Below, one piece after another: positions 35,234-47,488 of a stretch of DNA of 64,000 nucleotides. The translations under genes were made by a program, and so were the position numbers. The stretch's first letter is position 1; each line of letters opens with the position of its first letter. The DNA is from Arthrobacter silvisoli. Lineage in GTDB: Bacteria > Actinomycetota > Actinomycetes > Actinomycetales > Micrococcaceae. The stretch lies in assembly GCF_003369445.1 (NCBI RefSeq), contig NZ_QRCU01000032.1, positions 62,001 through 126,000 on the forward strand, given 5' to 3'. The notes beneath the pieces are model-generated. The model was given only the letters and a program-made list of their open reading frames with translations. It did not search any database and was not told the DNA's origin.

Positions 35234-35690
35234 GTTAGTTACTCCAGTGGATCAAAGGTGCGCCCACCCGATCAAAAGGGGAAGAACTGGCCGACGCTAA
35301 GTTTTTTGTGCGTCCGCGCCCACCCAACGCCGGACGGTGCCGGAGATACAGGTGGCCGAAAGCGGACACATAGGACTTCACAACGTTAGGGCAAGAACAC
35401 GCCGCGGGTCAAACCGGGAGGCCTCCTCCAGGCTATCCCCAGCTGTGCCAAAGTCGGGCCGGCAGCCTGTGGATGAAGTGGCTCACAGGGCCGTTTGGAG
35501 AACCACAACGATGTAATTATCCACAAGCAACTCCCCAGCTATCTTCTGGGGAATCCATCCCCTAGAGTGTCTCAGTAGCCGATTTTCCACGGACTGTGCA
35601 TAACTCTGTGGATTCGGTTGGAATCCACCCTTGGTTCGGACTTTTCGGCTGCCGGCAATTCAGGCACACACGGACCAGAGGAACCACTTG
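35234..35690. promoter_or_regulatory. rpmH-dnaA divergent regulatory region with DnaA boxes
   Basis: About 460 bases. Perfect TTATCCACA at 35517-35525; TTATGCACA (consensus TTATNCACA) on the minus strand at 35595-35603; TGTGGATGA (8 of 9) at 35468-35476. A TAGAGT -10 for dnaA lies at 35563-35568, between two boxes, with TATCTT 17 bp upstream as a weak -35. CCCCAG/CTGGGG arms (35533-35551) bracket the -35. DnaA binding here should autoregulate dnaA. Confidence 0.75.
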
Positions 35691-37112
35691 ATGACGGTAG
35701 ACGAGACCAACCATGCCAATACTGTCGGAAGTTCCTGGCGCCGGGTCCTGAGCCTGCTTGAACAGGACGAGCGGGTCAGCCCCCGGCAGCGTGGTTTCGT
35801 CATCCTGGCCCAGGCCCAGGGCCTCATCGGTTCCACCCTCCTGGTGGCCGTCCCCAACGAACTGACCCGCGAGGTCCTTCAGACCCAGGTCAAGGACGCC
35901 CTCGACGATGCCCTGCGGAGTGTCTTCTCGGACGATATCCGCTGCGCGATCGACGTTGACACCGACCTGGTGCCCGTCCACGAAGAGCCGGCTCCCGCCG
36001 TCGAGCTTTCCGCCGGAGCGGATGACGCCGTGGAACTGCGGCCGCAACCGACCCCGCCCAGCACCTCCCACGAATTCGGCCGTCTGAACCCGAAGTACGT
36101 TTTCGACACGTTCGTGATCGGGTCGTCCAACCGATTCGCCCACGCTGCCGCGGTGGCCGTGGCCGAAGCGCCGGCGAAGGCCTACAACCCACTGTTCATC
36201 TACGGCGACTCGGGGCTGGGCAAGACGCACCTGCTGCACGCGATCGGCCACTACGCCCGCCGGCTCTACGGCGGGATCCGGGTCCGGTACGTCAACTCCG
36301 AAGAGTTCACCAACGACTTCATCAACTCGATCCGCGACGACGAAGGCGCCAGCTTCAAGACGACCTACCGGAACGTCGACGTCCTGTTGATCGACGACAT
36401 CCAGTTCCTGGCCGGCAAGGACCGCACCCTCGAAGAGTTCTTCCACACCTTCAACGCCCTGCACAACAACAACAAGCAGGTTGTCATCACCTCCGACCTG
36501 CCTCCGAAGCAGCTGGCCGGTTTCGAAGACCGCATGAAGTCCCGCTTCGAGTGGGGCCTGCTCACCGACATCCAGCCGCCGGAACTCGAAACCCGTATCG
36601 CGATCCTTCGCAAGAAGGCCCAGAACGAAGGCCTGTCCGCCCCGGATGACGCCTTGGAGTACATCGCGTCCAAGATCTCGAGCAACATCCGCGAACTCGA
36701 AGGCGCCCTGATCCGCGTCACGGCATTCGCCAGCCTCAACCGCCAGCCGGTGGACGTGGCCCTGGCCGAAATGGTCCTGAAGGACCTGATCACCGACGAC
36801 GGCGCCCAGGAAATCACCGCGGAGCAGATCCTGAAGCAGACGGCGGACTACTTCAAGCTCAGCATGGAAGAGCTCTGCAGCAAGTCCCGCACACGGACCC
36901 TGGTGACCGCACGGCAGATCGCGATGTACCTGTGCCGGGAGCTGACGGACATGTCCCTGCCGAAGATCGGGCAGGAACTCGGCGGCCGCGACCACACCAC
37001 CGTGATCCACGCTGACCGCAAGATCCGCGAACTCATGGCCGAACGCCGGGTCATCTACAACCAGGTCACGGAACTGACCAACCGCATCAAGCAGCAGCAG
37101 CGCGATTCCTGA
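35691..37112 (+). CDS. dnaA: Chromosomal replication initiator DnaA
   Basis: 473 residues. Domain I (about 10-90) is followed by a Pro/Ala-rich domain II linker (about 95-130). The AAA+ domain III has Walker A GDSGLGKTHLLHAI, Walker B VDVLLIDDIQFLAGKD and the ISM insertion. DNA-binding domain IV contains the box-reading segment LGGRDHTTVIHADRKI. It opens oriC and loads the helicase. The ATG at 35691 follows AGAGGAACC. It is flanked on both sides by DnaA boxes and is first in the dnaA-dnaN-gnd-recF-dciA gene order. Confidence 0.98.
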   Translation: MTVDETNHANTVGSSWRRVLSLLEQDERVSPRQRGFVILAQAQGLIGSTLLVAVPNELTREVLQTQVKDALDDALRSVFSDDIRCAIDVDTDLVPVHEEPAPAVELSAGADDAVELRPQPTPPSTSHEFGRLNPKYVFDTFVIGSSNRFAHAAAVAVAEAPAKAYNPLFIYGDSGLGKTHLLHAIGHYARRLYGGIRVRYVNSEEFTNDFINSIRDDEGASFKTTYRNVDVLLIDDIQFLAGKDRTLEEFFHTFNALHNNNKQVVITSDLPPKQLAGFEDRMKSRFEWGLLTDIQPPELETRIAILRKKAQNEGLSAPDDALEYIASKISSNIRELEGALIRVTAFASLNRQPVDVALAEMVLKDLITDDGAQEITAEQILKQTADYFKLSMEELCSKSRTRTLVTARQIAMYLCRELTDMSLPKIGQELGGRDHTTVIHADRKIRELMAERRVIYNQVTELTNRIKQQQRDS

Positions 37113-37400
37113 GCGCCGCTTCGCGAAGCGCTGCGCCGCCACTACATACCTTATTAACAGGTGCATGTGGATAAGCCTGTGGACAGTTAAGGGGAGAACC
37201 GCGGTTAATGGGCTTAAAACCCTTAAGGCGCCTGTGGATCGTTAAAAACCGCCCTGGGGGTTGTCCACGTCCACACCCTGTTTAAAACCCAGGCTGCCCA
37301 CACGCCGTGAACAAGCCTTAACCCCGGATCCCCGCGGCAAAATGCGGTTATCCACAGTTTCCACAAGGGTTATTAACACTACTAATCCCAAAAAATCCAG
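37113..37400. other. oriC, dnaA-dnaN intergenic origin
   Basis: Perfect DnaA boxes TGTGGATAA (37166-37174, minus strand) and TTATCCACA (37348-37356), plus TGTGGACAG (37178-37186), TGTGGATCG (37233-37241) and TTGTCCACG (37261-37269). Two copies of TTATTAAC (37151-37158, 37370-37377) lie at the ends, and several TTAA/TTAAAA patches make this the most AT-rich gap in the origin region. The rest of the gap to dnaN (37401-37673) shows no box cluster and holds the dnaN promoter. Confidence 0.88.
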
Positions 37401-37673
37401 ATCCCTCAAACAACAATCTCCTTCCGACCGCCCCGTCCCGCAGATCCTGGCGGTGCTGCGCACCCGCCAGCCCATTTGAGGGATGGGTTAATGCCAGGAC
37501 TTCCGGCTAAGCTGTCAGCATCGTGTCCCTCAGGGCCGGATTTCTTGTCATTCGCGGTGTACATACCGGACAAGCAACCGTTCCAAGGGGCCCATGGAGC
37601 TCTTCGGAGCTTCCACCAGAGCATTGGCAGTAGCGATCGCGTATGCGACAGCAATGAAAGGCGGCACCCTTCC

Positions 37674-38798
37674 GTGAAGTTCAGAGTCGACCGGGATGTC
37701 CTGGCAGAAGCCGTCACGTGGACAGCCCGATCCTTGTCTCCGCGGCCGCCGGTACCTGTTCTCTCCGGCCTCCTGCTCAAAGCAGAAGCCGGTACCGTCA
37801 GCCTTTCGAGCTTCGACTACGAGACCTCCGCACGGCTTGAGATTCCAGCGGACATCACCACCGAAGGCACGATTCTCGTGTCCGGCAGGCTGCTCGCAGA
37901 CATCTGCCGCAGCCTGCCCTCCGCACCCGTCGACGTCGAAACCGATGGGAGCAAGGTGACCCTGAGCTGCCGCCGAAGCAGCTTCCACCTCGCGACCATG
38001 CCCGAGTCCGAATATCCGCCGCTTCCTGCGTTGCCCGCCGTCAGCGGCACCCTGCCCGGTGACGCGTTCGCCCAGGCGGTGTCGCAGGTCATCATCGCTG
38101 CCAGCAAGGACGACACCCTGCCGATCCTGACCGGCGTCAGGATGGAAATCGAAGACGAGCTGATCACCCTCCTGGCCACGGACCGCTACCGGCTCGCCAT
38201 GCGCGAAGTGCCCTGGAAGCCCGTCAACCCGGGCATTTCCACGAGCGCCCTCGTGAAATCCAAGACCCTCAACGAAGTCGCCAAGACGCTCGGCGGCAGC
38301 GGGGACATCAACCTCGCGCTCTCCGACGACGACAGCAGGCTGATCGGCTTCGAAAGCGGCGGCCGCACCACCACCTCGCTGCTGGTGGACGGCGATTACC
38401 CGAAGATCCGTTCACTGTTCCCGGAATCCACGCCGATCCACGCCACCGTGCAGACCCAGGAACTCATCGAAGCCGTCCGGCGCGTCTCCCTCGTGGCCGA
38501 ACGCAACACCCCGGTACGTCTCGCCTTCACCCCGGGCCAGCTGACCCTCGACGCCGGCACCGGCGAGGACGCCCAGGCTTCCGAAGAACTCGAAGCCCAG
38601 CTCACCGGCGAAGAGATCACCGTCGCGTTCAACCCGCACTACCTGATCGAGGGACTGAGCGTCATCGAGAGCAAGTTCGTGCGCTTCTCGTTCACCAGTG
38701 CACCCAAGCCGGCCATGATCACCGCCCAGGCGGACGCTGACGGCGACGACCAGGATGACTACCGCTACCTCGTAATGCCGGTCCGCCTGCCCAACTAA
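37674..38798 (+). CDS. dnaN: DNA polymerase III sliding clamp (beta subunit)
   Basis: 374 residues from GTG (VKFRVDRDVLAEAVTWTARSL) with GAAAGGCGG upstream. The three-fold repeated clamp fold is seen, with conserved LTGVRMEIEDELITLLATDRYRLAMRE in domain 2 and the C-terminal YLVMPVRLPN that ends nearly all beta clamps. It forms the ring that tethers polymerase III to DNA. Longer frames upstream read through the oriC side of the gap and were rejected. Confidence 0.97.
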   Translation: MKFRVDRDVLAEAVTWTARSLSPRPPVPVLSGLLLKAEAGTVSLSSFDYETSARLEIPADITTEGTILVSGRLLADICRSLPSAPVDVETDGSKVTLSCRRSSFHLATMPESEYPPLPALPAVSGTLPGDAFAQAVSQVIIAASKDDTLPILTGVRMEIEDELITLLATDRYRLAMREVPWKPVNPGISTSALVKSKTLNEVAKTLGGSGDINLALSDDDSRLIGFESGGRTTTSLLVDGDYPKIRSLFPESTPIHATVQTQELIEAVRRVSLVAERNTPVRLAFTPGQLTLDAGTGEDAQASEELEAQLTGEEITVAFNPHYLIEGLSVIESKFVRFSFTSAPKPAMITAQADADGDDQDDYRYLVMPVRLPN

Positions 38799-38877
38799 GC
38801 CGCCGGACCAAGCGCCGCGCAAGCAGGCTGCGGTTCCGCATTCCGCCACCCACCCCACGCAGAAGAGAGTTCACACC

Positions 38878-39762
38878 GTGCACATCGGATTGATCGGCCT
38901 TGGAAAAATGGGCTTCAACATGCGCGAACGCATGCGGAACGGCGGCATCCAGGTCACGGGCTTCGACCGCAACCCCGAAGTCACCGATGTCGCCACCGTC
39001 GATGAGCTGATTGCCGCCCTTCCGATCCCCAGGATCGTCTGGGTGATGGTTCCGGCCGGTGAGATCACCGATGCCGTGGTGACCGAGCTCGGCGAAAAAC
39101 TGAACACCGGCGACATGGTGATCGACGGCGGCAACTCGCGGTTCACGGAAGACCAGAAACACGCGGAATTCCTCGCCTCAAAGGGCATCCGCTTCGCTGA
39201 CTGCGGGGTTTCCGGCGGTGTCTGGGGCCTGCAGAACGGGTACGGTCTCATGGCGGGCGGTTCGGCTGAGGACATCGAACTCGCCATGCCGGTCTTCGAT
39301 GCCCTCCGCCCCCAAGGAGAACGGGCCGACAGCTTCGTGCACGTGGGTGGCGTCGGCGCCGGCCACTACGCCAAGATGGTGCACAACGGCATCGAATACG
39401 GCTTAATGCAGGCTTACGCCGAAGGCTACGAGCTGCTCGCGGCGAAGGACATCATCGATGACCTGCCAGGCACATTCCGTGCCTGGCAGAAAGGTACCGT
39501 GGTGCGCTCCTGGCTGCTGGACCTCATGGTAAAAGCCCTTGACGAGGATCCGGGCCTGGCTTCGATCGACGACTACGTGGAAGATTCCGGCGAAGGCCGT
39601 TGGACCGTGGAAGAAGCCATCGCCAACGCGGTTCCCGCCCCGGCCATCACCGCAGCGCTCTTCGCACGTTTCGCTTCCCGCGAAGAAACGTCCCCGGCCA
39701 TGAAGATGGTGTCCGCCCTGCGCCACCAGTTCGGCGGGCACGCAACCCGTCCGTCCAGCTAG
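38878..39762 (+). CDS. gnd: 6-phosphogluconate dehydrogenase, decarboxylating (short NAD-type)
   Basis: 294 residues from GTG. The Rossmann start HIGLIGLGKMGFNMRERMRNGGIQVTGFDRN, the substrate motif VIDGGNSRFTEDQ and the catalytic GVGAGHYAKMVHNGIEYG (Lys) are complete. At about 300 residues it belongs to the short type found in actinobacteria rather than the roughly 470-residue Gnd. FDRN rather than the NR/NRT motif favours NAD. It oxidatively decarboxylates 6-phosphogluconate in the pentose-phosphate pathway. Its place between dnaN and recF is conserved and has no replication role that I know of. Confidence 0.93.
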   Translation: MHIGLIGLGKMGFNMRERMRNGGIQVTGFDRNPEVTDVATVDELIAALPIPRIVWVMVPAGEITDAVVTELGEKLNTGDMVIDGGNSRFTEDQKHAEFLASKGIRFADCGVSGGVWGLQNGYGLMAGGSAEDIELAMPVFDALRPQGERADSFVHVGGVGAGHYAKMVHNGIEYGLMQAYAEGYELLAAKDIIDDLPGTFRAWQKGTVVRSWLLDLMVKALDEDPGLASIDDYVEDSGEGRWTVEEAIANAVPAPAITAALFARFASREETSPAMKMVSALRHQFGGHATRPSS

Positions 39763-39785
39763 GCAGCCGGAGGCCGGCAGCACGC

Positions 39786-40979
39786 GTGTACCTCGAACAC
39801 CTCTCGCTGAGCGATTTCCGCAGCTACGCCCAGGTTGACCTGAAACTCGGCCCGGGAGTGACTGTCCTGGTCGGCTCCAACGGGATCGGCAAGACCAACC
39901 TGATGGAAGCGATCGGCTACTTGGCCACCCTGGGTTCGCACCGAGTCAGCACGGACGCCCCGCTCATCCGGTTCGGGAGCGAACGCGCCATGATCCGGGC
40001 GAAACTCGTGCGCGGCAGCCAAGCGACCGTCGTCGAACTCGAAATCAACGCGGGACGGGCAAACCGCGGGCGGATCAACCGTGGAAATCCGCTCCGTGCG
40101 CGGGACATCCTGGGCATCTGCCAGACCGTGCTGTTCGCCCCCGAGGACCTGGCCTTGGTGAAGGGCGATCCGTCCAACCGCCGCCGCTTCCTGGATGAGA
40201 TGCTTGTCAGCCTCCTTCCGGCGCACGCTGCCACCCGCGCCGACTATGACCGGGTACTCAAGCAGCGGAACGCCCTGCTGAAATCCGCCCGCGCCGGCCG
40301 CTTCACCGCCGGGCATGAGGCGACGCTCGACGTCTGGGACCAACACATGGCCCGGGCCGGTGCCGAACTGCTGCACGCGCGGCTTGAGTTGGTGGAACGG
40401 CTCCGTCCGCACCTCCAGCGGGCATATGCCCAGCTCACGGACGGGTCCAAGGAAGCAAACGCACTGTACCGCTCGACCCTCCAAGGCGTCCTGGACGACG
40501 ACGGCGGCCTGGCCGACGGGACGACGGCGCCCGGCGACGGGGTGGAGGATTTGCGGCAGCTGAGCATCGAGCAGCTCACTGAGCGGTACGTCCACGCTTT
40601 CGCGGCTGCGCGCCGCAAGGAACTTGAGCGCGGCATTTCCCTGGTGGGCCCGCACCGGGACGAGCTCGATCTGCTGCTTGGTGAGGCCCCGGCAAAGGGC
40701 TACGCGTCGCACGGCGAAACGTGGTCGATGTGCCTGGCCCTCCGCCTGGCGTCCTACTACGTCATGCTTGATGACTCGCTGACCGGCGGATCGGCCCCGA
40801 TCCTCATCCTTGATGACGTTTTCGCGGAGCTGGACGTGCAAAGGCGGCGTAAACTTGCGGCAATAGTCGCCAGTGCCGAGCAGGTACTGGTAACGGCCGC
40901 CGTTGACGCCGATATCCCCGAAGAGCTGGCCGGACGGCGGGTGAAGGTTGTCCCCGGAGGCATAGATGGTGAAGGATGA
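39786..40979 (+). CDS. recF: DNA replication/repair protein RecF
   Basis: 397 residues from GTG, 24 bp after gnd. Walker A VGSNGIGKTNLMEAIGYL, the ABC-type signature segment (SHGETWSMCLALRLASYY) and Walker B APILILDDVFAELDVQRR are present, as in SMC-like RecF. It binds gapped DNA and helps RecO/RecR load RecA. The longer frame upstream lies inside gnd and was rejected. The last 14 bases overlap the next gene. Confidence 0.97.
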   Translation: MYLEHLSLSDFRSYAQVDLKLGPGVTVLVGSNGIGKTNLMEAIGYLATLGSHRVSTDAPLIRFGSERAMIRAKLVRGSQATVVELEINAGRANRGRINRGNPLRARDILGICQTVLFAPEDLALVKGDPSNRRRFLDEMLVSLLPAHAATRADYDRVLKQRNALLKSARAGRFTAGHEATLDVWDQHMARAGAELLHARLELVERLRPHLQRAYAQLTDGSKEANALYRSTLQGVLDDDGGLADGTTAPGDGVEDLRQLSIEQLTERYVHAFAAARRKELERGISLVGPHRDELDLLLGEAPAKGYASHGETWSMCLALRLASYYVMLDDSLTGGSAPILILDDVFAELDVQRRRKLAAIVASAEQVLVTAAVDADIPEELAGRRVKVVPGGIDGEG

Positions 40980-41514
40980 CGGCGGACTGCAACCCGGCCG
41001 CGACCCCGATCGGATCGACGCCGCCCAGGCTGCCCTGAACCGGATGCGCGAGGCTGCTGCAGCCCGCGGCGAAGTGCGCCGCGCCGCCCCGGGAAAGGCC
41101 GCCCCGAAGCGGAAGGGGCTGCGGGACACCCGCGGCTTCAGCCAGTTCCATGGCACCGGCCGGGATCCCCTGGGCCTGGGCAAAGTCGTCGGCCGCCTGG
41201 TCGCCGAGCGGGGCTGGACGTCCCCGGTGGCCGTTGGATCGGTCATGGCGGAATGGGATGCCCTGGTGGGACCGGAAATCTCAGCCCACTGCACGCCGGA
41301 GAGCTTCACGGACACCACCCTGCATGTCCGCTGCGACTCCACGGCCTGGGCCACGCAGCTGCGGCTGCTGAATTCCAGCCTCCTGGAACTTTTCCGCAAG
41401 GAGCTCGGCGAGGGCGTGGTGACGGCGATCCATGTGCTCGCCCCGACGGCGCCGAACTGGCGGAAAGGCGGCCGCAGCGTCAACGGCCGCGGCCCGCGGG
41501 ACACCTACGGCTGA
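40966..41514 (+). CDS. dciA: DciA/DUF721 family, predicted replicative-helicase loader
   Basis: 182 residues. The basic N-terminus (RMREAAAARGEVRRAAPGKAAPKRKGLRDTRG) leads into the DUF721 KH-like domain (VVGRLVAERGWTSPVAVGSVMAEWDALVGPEISAHCTPESF...LHVRCDSTAWATQLRLL). In bacteria without DnaC/DnaI, DciA interacts with DnaB and is needed for helicase loading, and actinobacteria rely on it. The start overlaps recF by 14 bp, so the two are coupled. Location between recF and gyrB is conserved. Confidence 0.88.
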   Translation: MVKDDGGLQPGRDPDRIDAAQAALNRMREAAAARGEVRRAAPGKAAPKRKGLRDTRGFSQFHGTGRDPLGLGKVVGRLVAERGWTSPVAVGSVMAEWDALVGPEISAHCTPESFTDTTLHVRCDSTAWATQLRLLNSSLLELFRKELGEGVVTAIHVLAPTAPNWRKGGRSVNGRGPRDTYG

Positions 41515-41607
41515 TCGATTTTCCGCTCTCCGCGGACGCTTCCCGAAAATCGCGCACAGCGGCTTGGAACGCACCATGGCCGTATAGCTCCCCGACTAGT
41601 GCCGTTC

Positions 41608-41666
41608 GGGGCGGTTCCAGACGGGGCCAGCGGCCTGCCAGAGGCAGGTTTATCCCGAACCGCCCC
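41608..41666. other. Inverted repeat upstream of gyrB
   Basis: GGGGCGGTTC (41608-41617) and GAACCGCCCC (41657-41666) are perfect 10-bp arms with a nested CCTGCC-AGA-GGCAGG hairpin between them. It lies about 30 bp before the probable gyrB -10. It might act as a terminator for dciA or as a supercoiling-sensitive structure. The remaining 41515-41914 gap has no gene. Confidence 0.55.
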
Positions 41667-41697
41667 GGCCAAATCGGGCTTGGACGCCTCGGCACGA

Positions 41698-41703
41698 TAG
41701 AAT
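41698..41703 (+). promoter_or_regulatory. -10 element of the gyrBA promoter
   Basis: GATAGAAT contains TAGAAT, the best -10 match in the 400-bp gap, about 210 bases before the gyrB start. A TTGGAC lies only 12 bp upstream, too close for a normal -35, so promoter strength may depend on twist, as for relaxation-stimulated gyr promoters elsewhere. Confidence 0.5.
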
Positions 41704-41914
41704 CGGGGATAGACAACTGGGCGCCGGCGAACAGTTGATTGGCCCCGCAGCAAAGCACCTTGGCTGCGGATCCGCCAGTCAAGGGGTCGTCGGCGCTATC
41801 AGTGGCGTCCCCTGTTGGCGGCCGCCGCATCCTTGGTGAGTGTCCTTCCCGGACCCCTGCCCTCGTGTGCGGTGACGGCCGGCGACCATCGAACAAGAGG
41901 AGTCGAAAGCGCCT

Positions 41915-43990
<2,076 letters not shown>

Positions 43991-44048
43991 GAGGCTTCCA
44001 CCACCTTAGATTCCTGAACCGACATATACCTGAAACGGAATACAAACT

Positions 44049-46733
44049 ATGAGTGACGAAACCCCCGAGGTCCCCGAAGAGCAGGACACCCCGGAAACCG
44101 TTCTTGAAGGCGACGTGCTGGTTGACCGCATCGAACAGGTGGACCTGCAGACCGAGATGCAGCGTTCCTACCTGGACTACGCCATGGCCGTCATCGTCGG
44201 CCGCGCCCTCCCCGACGTCCGTGACGGCCTGAAGCCGGTCCACCGCCGGGTGCTGTACGCGATGTTCGACGGCGGCTACCGCCCGGACCGCTCTTTCAAC
44301 AAGTGCGCCCGCGTGGTCGGCGACGTCATGGGTACGTACCACCCGCATGGCGACATGGCCATCTACGACGCCCTGGTGCGCCTGATCCAGGACTGGACCA
44401 TGCGTTACCCGCTGGCGCTTGGCCAGGGCAACTTCGGCTCGCCCGGCAACGACGGCGCGGCCGCCCCCCGTTATACCGAAACCAAGATGGCCCAGCTGGC
44501 CATGGAGATGGTGCGGGACATCGACGAGGAAACCGTCGACTTCCAGGACAACTACGACGGCAAGAACCAGGAACCCACCATCCTGCCGGCGCGTTTCCCG
44601 AACCTGCTGGTCAACGGATCCTCGGGCATTGCCGTCGGCATGGCCACGAACATCCCGCCGCACAATCTCCGCGAGGTTGCCGACGGTGTCCAGTGGTACC
44701 TCGAGAACCCGCAGGCCTCCCGCGAGGAACTGCTTGAAGCGCTGCTGCTGCGCATCAAGGGACCCGATTTCCCCACCGGTGCGACCATCCTCGGCCACAA
44801 GGGCATCGAAGAGGCCTACCGCACCGGCCGGGGCTCCATCACCATGCGCGCCGTGGTGAACGTGGAGGAAATCCAGGGCCGTACCTGCCTGGTGGTCACC
44901 GAACTGCCGTACCAGGCAAACCCGGACAACCTGGCCATCAAGATTGCCGAACTGGTCAAGGACGGCAAGATCCAGGGCATCGCGGACCTGCGCGACGAAA
45001 CCTCCGGCCGCACGGGCCAGCGCCTGGTGATCGTGCTCAAGCGCGACGCCGTGGCCAAGGTGGTGCTGAACAACCTCTACAAGCACACCCAGCTGCAGGA
45101 CAACTTCGCCGCCAACATGCTGGCGATCGTCGACGGCGTGCCGCGCACCCTGACGCTGGATGCCTTCATCCGGCACTGGGTGGCGCACCAGATGGACGTC
45201 ATCGCCCGCCGCACCCGGTACCGCCTGCGCAAGGCCGAAGAGGAAGCACACATCCTCCGCGCCTTGCTCAAGGCGCTGGACATGCTGGACGAGGTCATCG
45301 CCCTCATCCGTGCCTCCAACACCACCGAAGCTGCACGTGACGGCCTCATCCAGCTTCTGGATATCGATGAGCAGCAGGCCCGCGCCATCCTCGACATGCA
45401 GCTGCGCCGCCTGGCAGCCCTGGAACGCCAGAAGATCCAGGACCGCCACGCCGAACTCGAAGCGCTGATTGCCGAATACAACGCGATCCTCGCCTCCGAG
45501 CAGCGGCAGCGTGAAATCATCAGCACCGAACTCGCCGAGATCGTGGCCAAGCATGGCGACGACCGCCGGACCCACATCCTGATGGGCTTCGACGGCGACA
45601 TGTCCATCGAGGACCTGATCCCCGAAGAAGAAGTGGTGGTCACCATCACCCGGGGCGGTTACGTCAAGCGCACCCGCAGTGACAACTACCGTTCCCAGCA
45701 GCGCGGCGGCAAGGGCGTCAAGGGTGCCCAGCTGCGTGGCGACGACGTCGTGGAACACTTCTTCGTCACCACCACGCACCACTGGCTGCTCTTCTTCACC
45801 AACCTGGGCCGGGTCTACCGGGCCAAGGCCTATGAGCTCGCCGAAGCCGGACGGGACGCCAAGGGCCAGCACGTGGCCAACCTGCTGGCGTTCCAGCCCG
45901 ACGAGCACATCGCCCAGGTCCTCGACCTGCGCGATTACGCACAGGCACCCTACCTGGTGCTTGCCACGAAGAGCGGCCTCGTCAAGAAGACCCGGCTGGA
46001 AGACTACGACACCAACCGCAGCGCCGGCGTGATCGCCATCAACCTGCGCGATGAGGACGAGCTTGTCTCGGCGCAGCTGGTGTCCGAAACCGACGACCTC
46101 CTCCTGGTGTCCCGCAAGGGCCAGTCGATCCGCTTCACCGCGACGGACGAGGCCCTTCGCCCCATGGGCCGTGCCACCTCCGGCGTGACCGGCATGAAGT
46201 TCCGAGAAGACGACGAACTGCTGGCGGCGGACGTCATCAAGGACGGCTCCTACGTCTTTGTGGTGACCGAGGGCGGGTACGCCAAGCGCACCGCCGTCGA
46301 GGAGTACCGACTGCAGGGCCGCGGCGGCCTTGGCATCAAGGTGGCCAAACTGGCCGAAGAGCGCGGCGACCTGGTGGGCGCGCTCATCGTCCAGGACGAG
46401 GACGAAGTGCTGGTTGTCATGGAAGGCGGTAAGGTTGTCCGTTCCGCCGTCTCCGGCGTCCCTGCGAAGGGCCGCGATACGATGGGCGTCATCTTTGCCA
46501 AGCCGGACAAGAACGACCGCATCATCGAGGTGGCGCGCAACAGCGAACGCGGCCTCGACGGTGAAGAGACGGATGAAGAACAGCAGCCCGGAGCCGCGGA
46601 TAACGTAACCTTGGCTGCAGACAGCGGCGCCGCCCAGGCGGCCGCACCACACGACGGGACACCCGAAGCTGACAGCAGCCAGGATCCCGGCACCGAGCTG
46701 AACGAAGACATTACCGGAGGAACGAATGAGTAA
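44049..46733 (+). CDS. gyrA: DNA gyrase subunit A
   Basis: 894 residues. The breakage-reunion domain carries the catalytic Tyr in [16 protein letters not shown], the coiled coil follows, and the C-terminal half is a beta-pinwheel with a GyrA box ([13 protein letters not shown]). In the quinolone-resistance region the sequence reads [15 protein letters not shown], so Met occupies the position of Ser83 in E. coli, with Asp87 kept. The very C-terminus is acidic. The last 8 bases overlap the start of the DUF3566 gene, showing coupling. Confidence 0.98.
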   Translation: MSDETPEVPEEQDTPETVLEGDVLVDRIEQVDLQTEMQRSYLDYAMAVIVGRALPDVRDGLKPVHRRVLYAMFDGGYRPDRSFNKCARVVGDVMGTYHPHGDMAIYDALVRLIQDWTMRYPLALGQGNFGSPGNDGAAAPRYTETKMAQLAMEMVRDIDEETVDFQDNYDGKNQEPTILPARFPNLLVNGSSGIAVGMATNIPPHNLREVADGVQWYLENPQASREELLEALLLRIKGPDFPTGATILGHKGIEEAYRTGRGSITMRAVVNVEEIQGRTCLVVTELPYQANPDNLAIKIAELVKDGKIQGIADLRDETSGRTGQRLVIVLKRDAVAKVVLNNLYKHTQLQDNFAANMLAIVDGVPRTLTLDAFIRHWVAHQMDVIARRTRYRLRKAEEEAHILRALLKALDMLDEVIALIRASNTTEAARDGLIQLLDIDEQQARAILDMQLRRLAALERQKIQDRHAELEALIAEYNAILASEQRQREIISTELAEIVAKHGDDRRTHILMGFDGDMSIEDLIPEEEVVVTITRGGYVKRTRSDNYRSQQRGGKGVKGAQLRGDDVVEHFFVTTTHHWLLFFTNLGRVYRAKAYELAEAGRDAKGQHVANLLAFQPDEHIAQVLDLRDYAQAPYLVLATKSGLVKKTRLEDYDTNRSAGVIAINLRDEDELVSAQLVSETDDLLLVSRKGQSIRFTATDEALRPMGRATSGVTGMKFREDDELLAADVIKDGSYVFVVTEGGYAKRTAVEEYRLQGRGGLGIKVAKLAEERGDLVGALIVQDEDEVLVVMEGGKVVRSAVSGVPAKGRDTMGVIFAKPDKNDRIIEVARNSERGLDGEETDEEQQPGAADNVTLAADSGAAQAAAPHDGTPEADSSQDPGTELNEDITGGTNE

Positions 46734-47376
46734 TCCTGACTCATATCCCAAGCCGAATACCGACGTCCCCGGCGGACTTCGTCAGCCTTCCGGCGCATCG
46801 CAGGCAGGCGCTGCTGCTGGTTCCCGACCGCCTGTCCCGGCGGGCGCCCCGGCATCGGCACAGCGCCCTGCCGGCACGCCGGCTTCCGCGCCGCGTCCTG
46901 CATCCCAGGGTCAGCGCCCCGGGGCTCCGGGTTCCCGGCAGGCCGCTCGTCCCGCTGCCCCGGGCCAACGTCCGGCTGCTCCCGGACTTGTGAAGCCTGC
47001 TCCCAAGGCCAAGGTGCGCCGCGCGCGCCTGTTGGTCAGCAAGGTGGACCCCTGGTCTGTGCTCAAGATGGCGTTCCTGCTGTCCGTGGCTCTGGGCATC
47101 GTCACCGTCGTGGCCGCGATGGTGCTGTGGACGGTCCTGGATCTCACCGGCATCTTTGACCAGGTGGACAGCCTCCTGGGCACCCTGGCCGGCTCCGAAG
47201 GCGGCGGCTTCGAACTGAAGAAAGTCGCGTCCCTGGGCCAGGTGCTGTCTTTCGCCACCATCATTTCCGTGGTCAATGTCGTGTTGCTCACCGCCCTGTC
47301 CATGTTGAGTGCGGTGCTTTATAACATTTCCGCAACGCTCGTCGGCGGCATTGGCGTCACGCTCACCGACGACTAG
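46726..47376 (+). CDS. DUF3566 transmembrane protein
   Basis: 216 residues. A long disordered N-terminus (1-95), rich in Pro, Ala, Gln and Arg, precedes a basic patch ([35 protein letters not shown]) and two transmembrane helices at about 108-135 and 175-200, joined by an amphipathic loop. DUF3566 proteins are found throughout actinobacteria directly after gyrA; the position here, with an 8-bp overlap, is the same. The function is unproven. It may link the nucleoid or division machinery to the membrane through its basic tail. Confidence 0.9.
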   Translation: MSNPDSYPKPNTDVPGGLRQPSGASQAGAAAGSRPPVPAGAPASAQRPAGTPASAPRPASQGQRPGAPGSRQAARPAAPGQRPAAPGLVKPAPKAKVRRARLLVSKVDPWSVLKMAFLLSVALGIVTVVAAMVLWTVLDLTGIFDQVDSLLGTLAGSEGGGFELKKVASLGQVLSFATIISVVNVVLLTALSMLSAVLYNISATLVGGIGVTLTDD

Positions 47377-47433
47377 CAAAATCCCTGGAAATCCGCGGAA
47401 AACCGGCGGAAAACCAGGACGGAATGCCTCGAT

Positions 47434-47463
47434 TTGAGATCGGGCCGGGATGTGCTGTAGAGT
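47434..47463 (+). promoter_or_regulatory. Promoter of tRNA-Ile
   Basis: TTGAGA (47434-47439), 18-bp spacer, TAGAGT (47458-47463), about 26 bases before the tRNA. ATCGGGCCG (47439-47447) and CGGCCCGAT (47471-47479) form a 9-bp-arm inverted repeat around the -10. Confidence 0.7.
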
Positions 47464-47488
47464 CATATCTCGGCCCGATGAGGCATCG

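Noticed and set aside
35631..35690. 20-residue N-terminal extension of DnaA
   Set aside because: No ribosome binding site; ATG at 35691 has one and starts at the conserved domain.
39759..41504. 581-codon frame antisense to recF/dciA
   Set aside because: Shadow of real genes in a high-G+C genome.
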